From the NCBI GenBank assembly GCA_045107045.1, contig JBGCFR010000011.1, positions 34,202 through 98,201 of the forward strand: 64,000 nucleotides of DNA, given 5' to 3'. Under the pieces are notes generated by a model. It had not been told where the DNA came from. It did no database searches and was given only the letters and a program-made list of their open reading frames with translations. Shown here in pieces: positions 8,665 through 17,211 of the stretch (position 1 is the first letter of the stretch; each line of letters starts with the position of its first letter). This DNA comes from Putridiphycobacter sp045107045 (GTDB lineage Bacteria > Bacteroidota > Bacteroidia > Flavobacteriales_D > Crocinitomicaceae). The position numbers and the translations under genes are program-made.

Positions 8665-11600
8665 TTAAAAATCAAATTTTACACCTAATCTAATTGTTCT
8701 TGGAATTCCTAAGTTGAACAGATTATTTGTTCTTAAGGAATAATAATTAGAGTAAGAATCTGTATTCAATTGATTACCTGCTACATTTTGCCCTAATGCA
8801 GACAATAGGAACCCATCATCTGTAGGGTTACCTGTACCTCTATATACATTTATAACATTCACAAAGTTGAACACATTGTTTACTCTTAGGTACACATTGA
8901 GATAAGCTACTTTCTTTTTATCATTTTCATCTTTTCCACCAAACGTTGCCTTGAAGTTTCTGTCTAATTGAGCATCTACTCTATATGACCAAGGTAAATT
9001 TGACCCGTTTAAAGTTCCTTCTAAACCTGATGTTTGCGGTGTTGCTAGCGATTCTGCAGTGATAATTTGCTGTCTAGAATAAGGCGTTCCGGACCCTAAA
9101 TTAGCTTGAACGTTTAAGCCTGTATTTTCGAATACACCAAAATTCTTAATTTTTGGACCTTTGTAATCTTTACCTCCACCATATCTATAATCAACAACTA
9201 AATTAAAAGCATGTCTCTGATCAAAGTTATATGGCAAAATGTTTCTCAAATTTGGCTCCCCTGCATTAATTAAACTAAGTGCAGATGCATCATCAGACCC
9301 TGTACCATTAGCAAATTGAAGTGTATAAGAGGCGTTTATTCTAATATTACCTGTTCTTCTTAAGTCATAAGAAACAGTTGTTCCTTTAATAGTTCCAAAA
9401 TCTCTATTTCCGAAAGTTGTATAGGATGCAGGATAAGCATCAGTAATTCTCTGTAATTGCACTTGATCTCTTTGTTCCTTGTAGAATGCTGAAATCTTTA
9501 TTGATGACGTTTTCGTCAGTACTTGTTGAAAACCTATTTCATAATCAATTGTTTTTTCAGGTAGTAAGTTCGGATTATCAATAATAATACTTCTTGTATT
9601 CACAAATTGATAGTCTGTAGGATCAAATACATTTCTACCAGTAGGTCGTTTTGTTAAGATATCATAATGGGCAAAGAATGAAGCTTCATCAGAAATTGGA
9701 AACGAGAAAGCAATTCTTGGCATTAAATTAAATTGTGCCTTATAATCATCAAAATCAGTTGGGTTTGGTGAGGTAGCACTTGGATCATTTAAAAGAGGCG
9801 CTATACCTTCTGACCCTTGAATTACTGCAGAGTTGTCAACTTCTAAACCAGTTGCATCATACCAAATATCTCCATCTCTATAACCATTAATTTTAGTAGT
9901 ATTTCCAATATCATCAACGTAAACAACTGCATCTTCTGATATATTTTCAGGATGGCTCACGTCAGAACCACCAATAGTACTTACTTCTTTTACTGTTTTT
10001 GCACCATACACCAAATACTTATCTTTTAGAACTGGCTGATTGGCATCAAAAATATCTGCTCTCAGTCCAACATTAAAAATGATATCATCAAAAGCAAATT
10101 TATCCATAATATACCCTGATATATATATAGGCTGATATGCCCCAATCTTTCTAATTAAGTTACCATTATCATCATATTCTGTAAAATACTTTTGAATATC
10201 TGTGGCACCTCTAACCTTTTCTCCTGTATGATCGTAACCTCTCCAGCCAAAATATTGTTGTCCTGAATTCAATAAATCATCCGGTGAAAACATAGCTAAA
10301 TTAAAAAAGTTAGGATCTAATTCATCTAGATTAATAAAGTCAGTTCCATCAATAAAAGCCTCCAAATCTGCTCCCTCTAAACCATCTTGTTCTCCTAAAG
10401 CTTTTCTCACAGAATAATCAAAAAAGTACTGTGCATCATTTTCTTCCTGGCCCTGATATGCACCAGGTGCAGCATTTAATCTACCATAAGTAACTCTAGG
10501 GAAAGTACCTTCATATCTAAAAGACACATCATTTCTATCAATTCCTGTAATATGACTATTCAAATACAATCTAGAAATTGTCCAGATGGTTTGAGGATTA
10601 ATTCCATTTAATCCAGCAGGATTTGATCTAAAATCCCTATCCCATCTTTGCTCATATTCAAAGCCTAATGTTAACGCATGGTCATTTAAGTTAATAGTAC
10701 CTGACCCTGTTACTCTTAATTGATCATTTTGAGAAAAACGATAAGTACTAAATGGAGCACCAAAACTACTCCACAAACCATAGACACTAGGTAAGATATC
10801 ACCATTAACTAAAGCCCCACCAGCACGAATCTGGTCTAGGTTTTCAAATTGACCAACTGTTTGCCCTTCATATATATTATAATACTGAGAAGTAATAGCC
10901 GAAAACCCAGGATTATTATCCGCTGCTGTAAATTCAACTAAGGTATCATTCCAACCTGTTAACACTAAACTATCAAGATCTGCTGTAAAGCCATATGAAT
11001 TTTCTCGGTATGTTTTAAATTTACCAACGTATCCATAATTAAATAATTTGTCTCCATGAGTTGCATCTTCTAATCGATTATGCTCTTGAGAATAATCAAT
11101 CATTAAGGAATAATAAGCTGATTTAATTTTAGATGTTGACCCTTCTACATTATTATTAAACCTTTGCGTAAATCGTCCAAAAACTCTCCAATCAAAATTA
11201 GTTTCTTCTCCAAAGTTTTCAAAATTCAGTAATGAATTCGTTCTGTTGTATTGATTATTACGACTGTAATTTAAAGACCCCCCAAAGGTTAAATTCATGG
11301 TTGGTCCAGCATTGACATCTAATTTTGCTGAAGCACTGTAATTTTGACCTCTATTATTCATTCTATATGGTACCTGTTCAAAATCATCAGCTCCTAAAAA
11401 ATTAGAATTATAATAAGTACCTGTCCCTTCGCTATTAGGTCTCAATGGACCAATTCCATTTTCGTAATCTAACAAGTCATCTCTTACTTCTTTTTTAATT
11501 CTATATGCTCCGCCATTGTGTAACGGTCTTGCATCCAGTCTATCTCTTGCATTTGCAGATAAGAAAAATCCTAAAATTGGTTTACCAGTTTTATTACCCA

Positions 11601-12450
11601 ATGAGTCCTTTTTAGATAGAAGTGGACCAGAAATCATTCCCTCTACTAAGTTGTACGCATATTTATCTAATCCAAATACTCTACCATCATAACCTAATGG
11701 ATCCTCACCATTTAGGTAAAAGCCTGATGTTACAACCTCTCCAGACCCAAAATATTTTGATGAAGGGCCTCTAGTGGTAATAGAAATTACACCACCCGTT
11801 ACATCACCATAATTCGCAGGTAAACCACCCGTAATTACGGCAACCTCTTGAATAGATGATTTTGGCAAACTTGAAGACCCTCTTACTTTTATACCATCAA
11901 TATAGTAGTATGTTGCATCAGATCGTGTCCCTCTAATATTAAGTCCTGAATCACCTTCTTTTTGATAAACACCACCTACCGTTTTTGCAACTTCGGTTGC
12001 AGAACGAGCAGACATTTTAGAAATATCATCTCTTGTAACAGTTGCGCCGGAAGCACCACCATCTTTATCAATTAAAGGTACCTCATAAAATACAACTTCA
12101 ACTTCAGTCAGCATTTCACTGGTTGCTCCAAGATCATAATTACGTATTGTCAGCTTATCACTATTAACAACTACTCCCTCTTCTCTCTTAGGCTGGTATC
12201 CAACAAATCGAAGTTCAACATCATACTCACCTGGAGACAATGATGCAATAATGAATTTACCGTCTAGACCAGTAGAAGCAAAACCTTTCTGATTACCATT
12301 TTGAAAAACGACAACCTTAACGAATGGCAATTCCTCTCCTGTTTCTCTATCAGTGACTGTTCCTTTAATAGAACCTACCCCAGTTTGAGCAAATCCGAAA
12401 CTCGCCGACATTAACAAGGTTAAAATTAAGAACTTAAAATTTGTAAGCAT
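8665..12450 (-). CDS. TonB-dependent receptor with carboxypeptidase-like regulatory domain
   Basis: 1261 residues. A signal peptide (cut near FGFAQ) is followed by a carboxypeptidase-regulatory-like domain at about 27-110 (GSIKGTVTDRETGEELPFVKV, YDVELRFVGY). The plug domain spans roughly 125-230, with LNIRGTRSDATYYYIDGIKV, IQEVAVITGGLPANYGDVTG and GVISITTRGPS. A long beta-barrel ends in IRLGVKFDF with a terminal Phe, as in outer-membrane barrels. It is larger than simple siderophore receptors. No SusD partner is adjacent; instead a T9SS cargo and a PorV-like gene follow. The ligand is unknown. It is first in the cluster and has a candidate promoter at 12495-12527. Confidence 0.92.
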   Translation of the reverse strand: MLTNFKFLILTLLMSASFGFAQTGVGSIKGTVTDRETGEELPFVKVVVFQNGNQKGFASTGLDGKFIIASLSPGEYDVELRFVGYQPKREEGVVVNSDKLTIRNYDLGATSEMLTEVEVVFYEVPLIDKDGGASGATVTRDDISKMSARSATEVAKTVGGVYQKEGDSGLNIRGTRSDATYYYIDGIKVRGSSSLPKSSIQEVAVITGGLPANYGDVTGGVISITTRGPSSKYFGSGEVVTSGFYLNGEDPLGYDGRVFGLDKYAYNLVEGMISGPLLSKKDSLGNKTGKPILGFFLSANARDRLDARPLHNGGAYRIKKEVRDDLLDYENGIGPLRPNSEGTGTYYNSNFLGADDFEQVPYRMNNRGQNYSASAKLDVNAGPTMNLTFGGSLNYSRNNQYNRTNSLLNFENFGEETNFDWRVFGRFTQRFNNNVEGSTSKIKSAYYSLMIDYSQEHNRLEDATHGDKLFNYGYVGKFKTYRENSYGFTADLDSLVLTGWNDTLVEFTAADNNPGFSAITSQYYNIYEGQTVGQFENLDQIRAGGALVNGDILPSVYGLWSSFGAPFSTYRFSQNDQLRVTGSGTINLNDHALTLGFEYEQRWDRDFRSNPAGLNGINPQTIWTISRLYLNSHITGIDRNDVSFRYEGTFPRVTYGRLNAAPGAYQGQEENDAQYFFDYSVRKALGEQDGLEGADLEAFIDGTDFINLDELDPNFFNLAMFSPDDLLNSGQQYFGWRGYDHTGEKVRGATDIQKYFTEYDDNGNLIRKIGAYQPIYISGYIMDKFAFDDIIFNVGLRADIFDANQPVLKDKYLVYGAKTVKEVSTIGGSDVSHPENISEDAVVYVDDIGNTTKINGYRDGDIWYDATGLEVDNSAVIQGSEGIAPLLNDPSATSPNPTDFDDYKAQFNLMPRIAFSFPISDEASFFAHYDILTKRPTGRNVFDPTDYQFVNTRSIIIDNPNLLPEKTIDYEIGFQQVLTKTSSIKISAFYKEQRDQVQLQRITDAYPASYTTFGNRDFGTIKGTTVSYDLRRTGNIRINASYTLQFANGTGSDDASALSLINAGEPNLRNILPYNFDQRHAFNLVVDYRYGGGKDYKGPKIKNFGVFENTGLNVQANLGSGTPYSRQQIITAESLATPQTSGLEGTLNGSNLPWSYRVDAQLDRNFKATFGGKDENDKKKVAYLNVYLRVNNVFNFVNVINVYRGTGNPTDDGFLLSALGQNVAGNQLNTDSYSNYYSLRTNNLFNLGIPRTIRLGVKFDF

Positions 12451-12494
12451 ATGTAAGTGTATTTGTTAAATTTTCCTAAAACACATTAGGACGG

Positions 12495-12527
12495 TAAATA
12501 TAGATATTTTAAATTTGAACCGCCAAA
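12495..12527 (-). promoter_or_regulatory. Candidate Bacteroidetes promoter for the TonB receptor cluster
   Basis: On the minus strand, TTTG (complement of 12524-12527) is followed after 21 bases by TATATTTA (complement of 12495-12502). This is one mismatch from the TAnnTTTG -7 box. The predicted start would leave a leader of about 40 bases before the ATG at 12450. Confidence 0.4.
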
Positions 12528-12622
12528 TTATTTTTAACAAAAATTTAACTTTTAATTACCTCTTCAAAAGTAGGTGAAATGAATTCATTGAAGACCATGT
12601 TTTTTGTCAAAAATCATCAATT

Positions 12623-12895
12623 CTATACAAGTCTATTACCCCTAGAACGCTTTCCTTTTTGTCTTCGCATAGCGCTTTTATATGCTTTCCTCATTCGTTT
12701 TCTAGTTGGTTTATCTTGAATTTTATAAACATGTTTTCTCTTCTTCTTGTTTACCTTAGCTATCTGTCTTGCTTGTTTTTTGGCACTAATTTCTTTCTTT
12801 TTTTTGACTTGTTTAGTTCCTTCATTCTGGCTAAAGCCAATTGATGATGTTACCACAATAACTCCAATTAAAATGGTTAACTTTGACAAAAACAT
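12623..12895 (-). CDS. Small secreted, strongly basic protein of unknown function
   Basis: About 90 residues from the ATG at 12895 (MFLSKLTILIG...), preferred because it gives a clean signal peptide ending near IGFSQ. An ATG at 12913 would add six charged residues (MDKRVR) before it. The mature part is dominated by Lys and Arg (VKKKKEISAKKQARQ, KRMRKAYKSAMRRQKGKRSR), unusual for an exported protein. I recognise no domain. On the minus strand a TATATTTG sequence lies just upstream of 12913, matching the -7 consensus TAnnTTTG and favouring the downstream start. It might bind acidic polymers at the cell surface; this is only a guess from charge. Confidence 0.6.
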   Translation of the reverse strand: MFLSKLTILIGVIVVTSSIGFSQNEGTKQVKKKKEISAKKQARQIAKVNKKKRKHVYKIQDKPTRKRMRKAYKSAMRRQKGKRSRGNRLV

Positions 12896-12911
12896 TCTGA
12901 CTCTTTTGTCC

Positions 12912-13343
12912 ATGATACAAATATATAATAGAATAATAATATCTCTAATTGTTGGATTCTTACTCTACTCATGCAATAAAAAGCCAGTGTACCCTATTCC
13001 AAACGTCGCTGTAAACATTTTACTCAATTTAAATTTACCTGCTTATCAAAACCTAAACAACCCTGGTGGTTGGGCCTATGTAAATGGTGGATCGAAAGGA
13101 ATTATAGTTTACAGAAATTTCAATGAATTTGTAGCATTAGATAGACACACAACTGTATTCCCTGACTCTACATGCTCTATTGCAGAAGTAGATTCGATAA
13201 ATGGATTTGTACTAAATGATCCTTGTTCAGCTGCTCAATATTCTATTTCGACAGGTACTGTGATCAAGGAGCCTGCGCAATGGGGATTAAAACAATATTT
13301 TACAACTTGGGATGGCGCACTTGCACTGCAAATTACAAATTAG
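12912..13343 (+). CDS. Lipoprotein with degenerate Rieske-like fold
   Basis: About 143 residues from the ATG at 12912. The start gives a lipoprotein signal, MIQIYNRIIISLIVGFLLYSC, with Cys21 as the probable lipidation site. The later pattern GG.KGIIVYRNFNEFVALDRH, then NDPCSAAQYSISTG, follows the layout of Rieske [2Fe-2S] proteins. However, the two cluster motifs (CxH and CxxH) are not intact: RHTT and DPCSAAQ stand in their place. A cluster is therefore unlikely, and a structural role is inferred. The reading frame extends upstream to 12747, but that part is antisense to the small basic gene and is probably not translated. Its stop codon overlaps the S41 protease stop region by 11 bases, convergently. 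Confidence 0.6.
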   Translation: MIQIYNRIIISLIVGFLLYSCNKKPVYPIPNVAVNILLNLNLPAYQNLNNPGGWAYVNGGSKGIIVYRNFNEFVALDRHTTVFPDSTCSIAEVDSINGFVLNDPCSAAQYSISTGTVIKEPAQWGLKQYFTTWDGALALQITN

Positions 13344-14925
13344 CCAATGGTTTACTAAATGTGCCCAAAGCTTCTTTAACATCTAAGTCGTCCTTCAAAT
13401 AAATTTGGTAGTATCCATTTTCTTTAAATAGATGGCGTGCCATTTCTGCTTTAATTCTATTCTTAATGATTTGCTTTGATCTCAGGATATCATTTTCGCG
13501 TCTTGGAATATCAAGTTCATCTTGCGCATAAACAACAAAATCTTCAAACATAGGCTCCGTAACTTTAAAGTTTCTGTTAAACATATCAAATGTTGACCAG
13601 TAGCTTCTTTTCCCATCTAAATAACCAAACACATATTGGTTGAAGGCACTGCCATAATACAAACTGGTGAGATAGTAGGACGCACCCATAGTATCATTTG
13701 GCACAAACACATCAGGGTAGATACCACCTCCACCATAAACCGTTCGGCCCTTCGGAGTGGTATATTTTAGCGAATCATTTATTTTAAGACTATCTTCCTC
13801 AAATAATTCTCCCGATTCGAATCTTGCATAATAATCATTATCATAATCAACACCTTCACCATAAGGCTTTTGAATACTTCTTCCTGTTGGTGTATAGTAT
13901 CTAGAAATTGTCAATCTTAAAGCACTACCATCACTGAACTCTTGCTGATCCTGCACAAGACCTTTACCAAATGAACGGCGACCAAGAATATATCCTCTAT
14001 CATTATCTTGAATAGCACCGGCCACAATTTCTGATGCTGAAGCTGACATGGAGTTGATTAAAACTATCACTTCTACATCTTTTAAGATTCCTGAACTGGT
14101 TGATTTGTAATCAAATCTTCCAGTCCTTCTGCCTTCAGTGTAGACAATCAATTTATTCGCTCCCAAAAACTGGTCAACTATTACTTTTGCTTCATCTAAA
14201 AATCCACCACCATTGTTTCTTAAATCAAAAATTAATTTTTCTAATCCTTTAGATTTTAACTCGGTCGCTGCCTCAATAAACTCAGCAGCACAATTTTTTG
14301 TAAAGCTATTTAACTTAATAAAACCAACCGATCGATTAAGCATTATATTTGCGTTAATACTATTTACTGAAATGACGCCTCTATTAATCATTATTGGTCG
14401 TTTTTCACCTTGTCTTAATACGGTCAAATTGACTTTTGTATTAGGCACTCCTTTTAGTAGGTCCATCACTTTATTATTGTCAAGTTTCATGTCAATCAAT
14501 AATGAATCATCTACCTGCAATATCCTGTCTCCTGGAAGCAATCCAGCAAACTCTGATGGTGACCTATCAAGCACATGTGTGACTACTAAAGTATCTTCAT
14601 GTATTAAAAAACGAATCCCAATTCCGCCAAACTGACCATCTAACTGTTCATTTACATTTGCAAGATCTTTAGGAGGGATATATAAACTATGTGGATCTAG
14701 CTTTTTAATCATACCCTCAATGCTACTTTCTAATAAAAAATTGTAATCAACTGAATCGACATACTTATAATCCACTAATTCTAGAATGGCTGACAGTTTA
14801 GTTTCTGTTTGATTCGAATTATTGGCCACTAATGCAGATTTAGGCAAAAACATAGTCCCTAAATACAAACCTATTGCAAAGACTCCAGCAATTAATAATG
14901 GCCACAAATATCTATACTGTTTCAT
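13333..14925 (-). CDS. S41 family C-terminal processing peptidase
   Basis: 530 residues. A signal anchor or signal peptide spans residues 6-24. A PDZ domain covers about 95-180 (GQFGGIGIRF, GLLPGDRILQVDD). The peptidase core follows: FDLRNNGGGFLDEA (233-246), then SMSASASEIVAGAIQD with the family's catalytic Ser, and the catalytic Lys321 in RSFGKGLVQ. This Ser/Lys dyad is that of Tsp/CtpA proteases, which act in the periplasm on C-terminal tails of envelope proteins. The C-terminal 150 residues are a helical extension common in Bacteroidetes members. It overlaps the upstream dCMP deaminase gene by 14 bases, so the two are probably co-transcribed. Confidence 0.94.
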   Translation of the reverse strand: MKQYRYLWPLLIAGVFAIGLYLGTMFLPKSALVANNSNQTETKLSAILELVDYKYVDSVDYNFLLESSIEGMIKKLDPHSLYIPPKDLANVNEQLDGQFGGIGIRFLIHEDTLVVTHVLDRSPSEFAGLLPGDRILQVDDSLLIDMKLDNNKVMDLLKGVPNTKVNLTVLRQGEKRPIMINRGVISVNSINANIMLNRSVGFIKLNSFTKNCAAEFIEAATELKSKGLEKLIFDLRNNGGGFLDEAKVIVDQFLGANKLIVYTEGRRTGRFDYKSTSSGILKDVEVIVLINSMSASASEIVAGAIQDNDRGYILGRRSFGKGLVQDQQEFSDGSALRLTISRYYTPTGRSIQKPYGEGVDYDNDYYARFESGELFEEDSLKINDSLKYTTPKGRTVYGGGGIYPDVFVPNDTMGASYYLTSLYYGSAFNQYVFGYLDGKRSYWSTFDMFNRNFKVTEPMFEDFVVYAQDELDIPRRENDILRSKQIIKNRIKAEMARHLFKENGYYQIYLKDDLDVKEALGTFSKPLANL

Positions 14926-15349
14926 CTATTTCTTCGATTAACTCTGTTTTAACACCATACTCCTTCAAAAAATCAATGCCCGACATGTCTTTATAAGCTG
15001 CGTTAAAAACAACTCTTGTAATTCCAGACTGAATGATTAACTTACTACATTCTTTACATGGTGACAATGTAACATATAATGTAGCTCCTTTAGCTGACTG
15101 GGTAGATTTTGCAACCTTTAAAATAGCATTTGCTTCCGCATGCAAAACATACCATTGTGTTTCACCATTTTCATCTTCACAACAATTTAAATAACCAGAA
15201 GGTGTTCCATTATAACCATCAGATATTATCATATTATCCTTGACAATAATAGCACCAACTTTTTTTCTATCACAATAAGACAATTTCGCCCATTCTTTTG
15301 CTATTCTAAGATAAGCTCTATCGTACTTTAATTGTTTCAATGCTGTCAT
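14912..15349 (-). CDS. dCMP deaminase family protein
   Basis: 145 residues with the zinc-dependent deaminase motifs HAEANAIL (His70 zinc ligand, Glu72 proton shuttle) and SPCKECSKLI (Cys98, Cys101 zinc ligands). The N-terminal SYCDRKKVGAIIVKD and NGTPSGYLNCCED blocks are typical of deoxycytidylate deaminases (ComEB type), which make dUMP for thymidylate synthesis. Allosteric control by dCTP/dTTP is a family property and was not examined. It is first in a two-gene unit with the S41 protease. Confidence 0.92.
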   Translation of the reverse strand: MTALKQLKYDRAYLRIAKEWAKLSYCDRKKVGAIIVKDNMIISDGYNGTPSGYLNCCEDENGETQWYVLHAEANAILKVAKSTQSAKGATLYVTLSPCKECSKLIIQSGITRVVFNAAYKDMSGIDFLKEYGVKTELIEEIDETV

Positions 15350-15457
15350 GCCTATAAAAAGAAAGTAAAGGTAATTATTTTTTAAATGAGATTCTGCTAT
15401 AATAAACTGAAATAAGAAGCCTTTGTTTATTATTTAACTTATTTTAAAGATAATCTG

Positions 15458-15465
15458 TATTTTTG
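15458..15465 (+). promoter_or_regulatory. Candidate -7 box for the rsgA operon
   Basis: TATTTTTG matches TAnnTTTG exactly. It lies only 10 bases before the proposed CTG start, so the transcript would have an almost absent leader. No convincing -33 TTTG lies at 17-23 bases upstream. Confidence 0.4.
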
Positions 15466-15475
15466 CCAAAAAAAA

Positions 15476-16426
15476 CTGAAAACAGGAATCGTCATAAAAT
15501 CAACCGGTAGTTGGTATAAAGTTTTGGATGATCAAGACCTAATTTGGAATTGTAGAATTAGAGGTAAATTAAGGACTAGAGATATTAAATCTACAAACCC
15601 CGTTGCTGTTGGTGACAACGTAATATTTACCGTTGAAAATAATGAGGAGCATGAAGGTGTTATTAAAGATATTGATCCTAGACAGAATTATATTGTTCGT
15701 AAATCTATCAACCTTAGCAAACGTTCACATATTTTAGCAGCGAATATAGATCATGTTTACTTACTTGTTACTCTCGTCGCTCCTGAAACAACTACTGGCT
15801 TTATTGATCGTTTTTTAGTGACAGCTGAAGCTTATCACATTCCTGCGACTTTGCTTTTTAATAAAGTTGACCTTTTACTTGAGGATGAGCTTATTATTCT
15901 AGAAGATTTCAAAAAGACATATTCGAATGTTGGTTATAGATGTTTAAATATTTCCGCAACAGATTCAGAATCAGTAAATTTTTTGAAAGATGAAATTAAG
16001 CATAAGAAAGTTATGTTTGGTGGGCATAGCGGAGTTGGAAAATCGACTTTAGTCAACACTTTAGACCCAACACTTGACATTAAAACCACAGAAATTTCCA
16101 TTGCAAACCTTGCTGGTCAGCATACAACTACATTTGCCGAAATGCACAGACTCCCATCTGGAGGCTTTATTATTGACACACCAGGAATTAGAGCTTTTGG
16201 TTTAATTGATTTTGACAAAACATTACTCGCTCATTACTTTCCTGAGATGGCTGAATTAATGAATGAATGTAAGTTCAATAATTGTATGCATATCAATGAA
16301 CCACATTGCGCGATTAAAAAAGCAATGGAAGCAGGAACTATCAGTCAATCTAGGTATCACAACTACTACCATATGTATAATGATGATGAAAGCGAGAACT
16401 ATCGTCAAAATCTTTACAAAAAATGA
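15476..16426 (+). CDS. rsgA: Small ribosomal subunit biogenesis GTPase RsgA
   Basis: 316 residues if translation begins at CTG 15476; a TTG at 15524 would remove 16 conserved N-terminal residues (KTGIVIKSTGSWYKV) that open the OB fold in relatives. No in-frame ATG exists in this stretch. The OB domain is followed by a circularly permuted GTPase: NKVD (G4) comes before GGHSGVGKST (G1) and DTPGIRAFG (G3), diagnostic of the family. The C-terminal zinc knuckle has CKFNNCMHINEPHC. It acts on late 30S assembly. It overlaps the next ATG by four bases (ATGA), indicating coupling with dtd. Confidence 0.93.
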   Translation: MKTGIVIKSTGSWYKVLDDQDLIWNCRIRGKLRTRDIKSTNPVAVGDNVIFTVENNEEHEGVIKDIDPRQNYIVRKSINLSKRSHILAANIDHVYLLVTLVAPETTTGFIDRFLVTAEAYHIPATLLFNKVDLLLEDELIILEDFKKTYSNVGYRCLNISATDSESVNFLKDEIKHKKVMFGGHSGVGKSTLVNTLDPTLDIKTTEISIANLAGQHTTTFAEMHRLPSGGFIIDTPGIRAFGLIDFDKTLLAHYFPEMAELMNECKFNNCMHINEPHCAIKKAMEAGTISQSRYHNYYHMYNDDESENYRQNLYKK

Positions 16427-16875
16427 AAGTAGTTATTCAAAGGGTTAGCGAAGCGTCAGTTCAGATTGGAGGTGTGCAAACTGAATCTATAAAACAAGGA
16501 TATGTTTTACTACTTGGTTATGAAATTGAGGATAACAATGAAGATATTACTTGGATGACTTCAAAAATTATTAATCTACGACTTTTTTCAGATGAAAATA
16601 ATTTGATGAATTTATCAATTAAAGATATTGAAGGTGAAATTTTATGTATTAGTCAGTTTACATTACATGCACGAACAAAAAAAGGAAACCGTCCATCATT
16701 TATTCAAGCTGCGAAACCAGAGATTTCCGTTCCTTTGTATGAAAACACAATTGTTGAATTCGAGAAACTATTGCCCAGTAAAATAAGAACAGGACAATTT
16801 GGAGCTGATATGAAGGTAAGCTTAATTAATGATGGGCCAGTAACAATAATTATTGATTCAAAAAATAAACAATAA
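16423..16875 (+). CDS. dtd: D-aminoacyl-tRNA deacylase
   Basis: 150 residues, the standard length. It removes D-amino acids (and glycine from tRNA-Ala in relatives) from mischarged tRNA in the cytoplasm. The family motifs SQFTLHA (77-83) and NDGPVT (136-141, the Gly-cisPro-type motif) are both intact, and the N-terminus MKVVIQRVSEASV is typical. It starts inside the rsgA stop codon, and the MazG-like gene follows after five bases, so translational coupling within one operon is likely. Housekeeping translation-quality function. Confidence 0.96.
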   Translation: MKVVIQRVSEASVQIGGVQTESIKQGYVLLLGYEIEDNNEDITWMTSKIINLRLFSDENNLMNLSIKDIEGEILCISQFTLHARTKKGNRPSFIQAAKPEISVPLYENTIVEFEKLLPSKIRTGQFGADMKVSLINDGPVTIIIDSKNKQ

Positions 16876-16880
16876 CGATT

Positions 16881-17207
16881 ATGACAATTTCTGATGCACA
16901 AAAATTAGTAGATGATTGGATTAAAACGTACGGAGTGAGATATTTTAATGAACTCACTAACATGGCTCAGTTAACTGAAGAAGTAGGTGAAGTAGCAAGA
17001 ATTATCGCTCGCAGATACGGTGAACAGAGCGAAAAAGAATCTGATAAAAACAAAGATCTTGGTGATGAGATGGCTGATGTTTTATGGGTTTTAATTTGCT
17101 TAGCGAATCAAACAGGAGTTGACTTAGAAAAAGCATTAGTTAAAAATTTAGATAAAAAAACAAAACGAGATCATTCCAGACATCATAACAACGACAAACT
17201 TACCTAA
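16881..17207 (+). CDS. MazG-like nucleotide pyrophosphohydrolase
   Basis: 108 residues, all alpha. The metal-binding motifs of the all-alpha NTP pyrophosphatase superfamily are present: EEVGE (33-37) and, after a helix, DEMAD (62-66). A C-terminal basic tail (KKTKRDHSRHH) follows. Members hydrolyse (d)NTPs or modified nucleotides to monophosphates; the specific substrate cannot be told. It lies five bases after dtd and only four bases before the next gene's proposed start, inside the rsgA operon. Confidence 0.88.
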   Translation: MTISDAQKLVDDWIKTYGVRYFNELTNMAQLTEEVGEVARIIARRYGEQSEKESDKNKDLGDEMADVLWVLICLANQTGVDLEKALVKNLDKKTKRDHSRHHNNDKLT

Positions 17208-17211
17208 GTAA

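Noticed and set aside
12747..12911. Upstream extension of the Rieske-like lipoprotein frame
   Set aside because: The extension is antisense to the small basic gene; the lipoprotein signal begins at ATG 12912.
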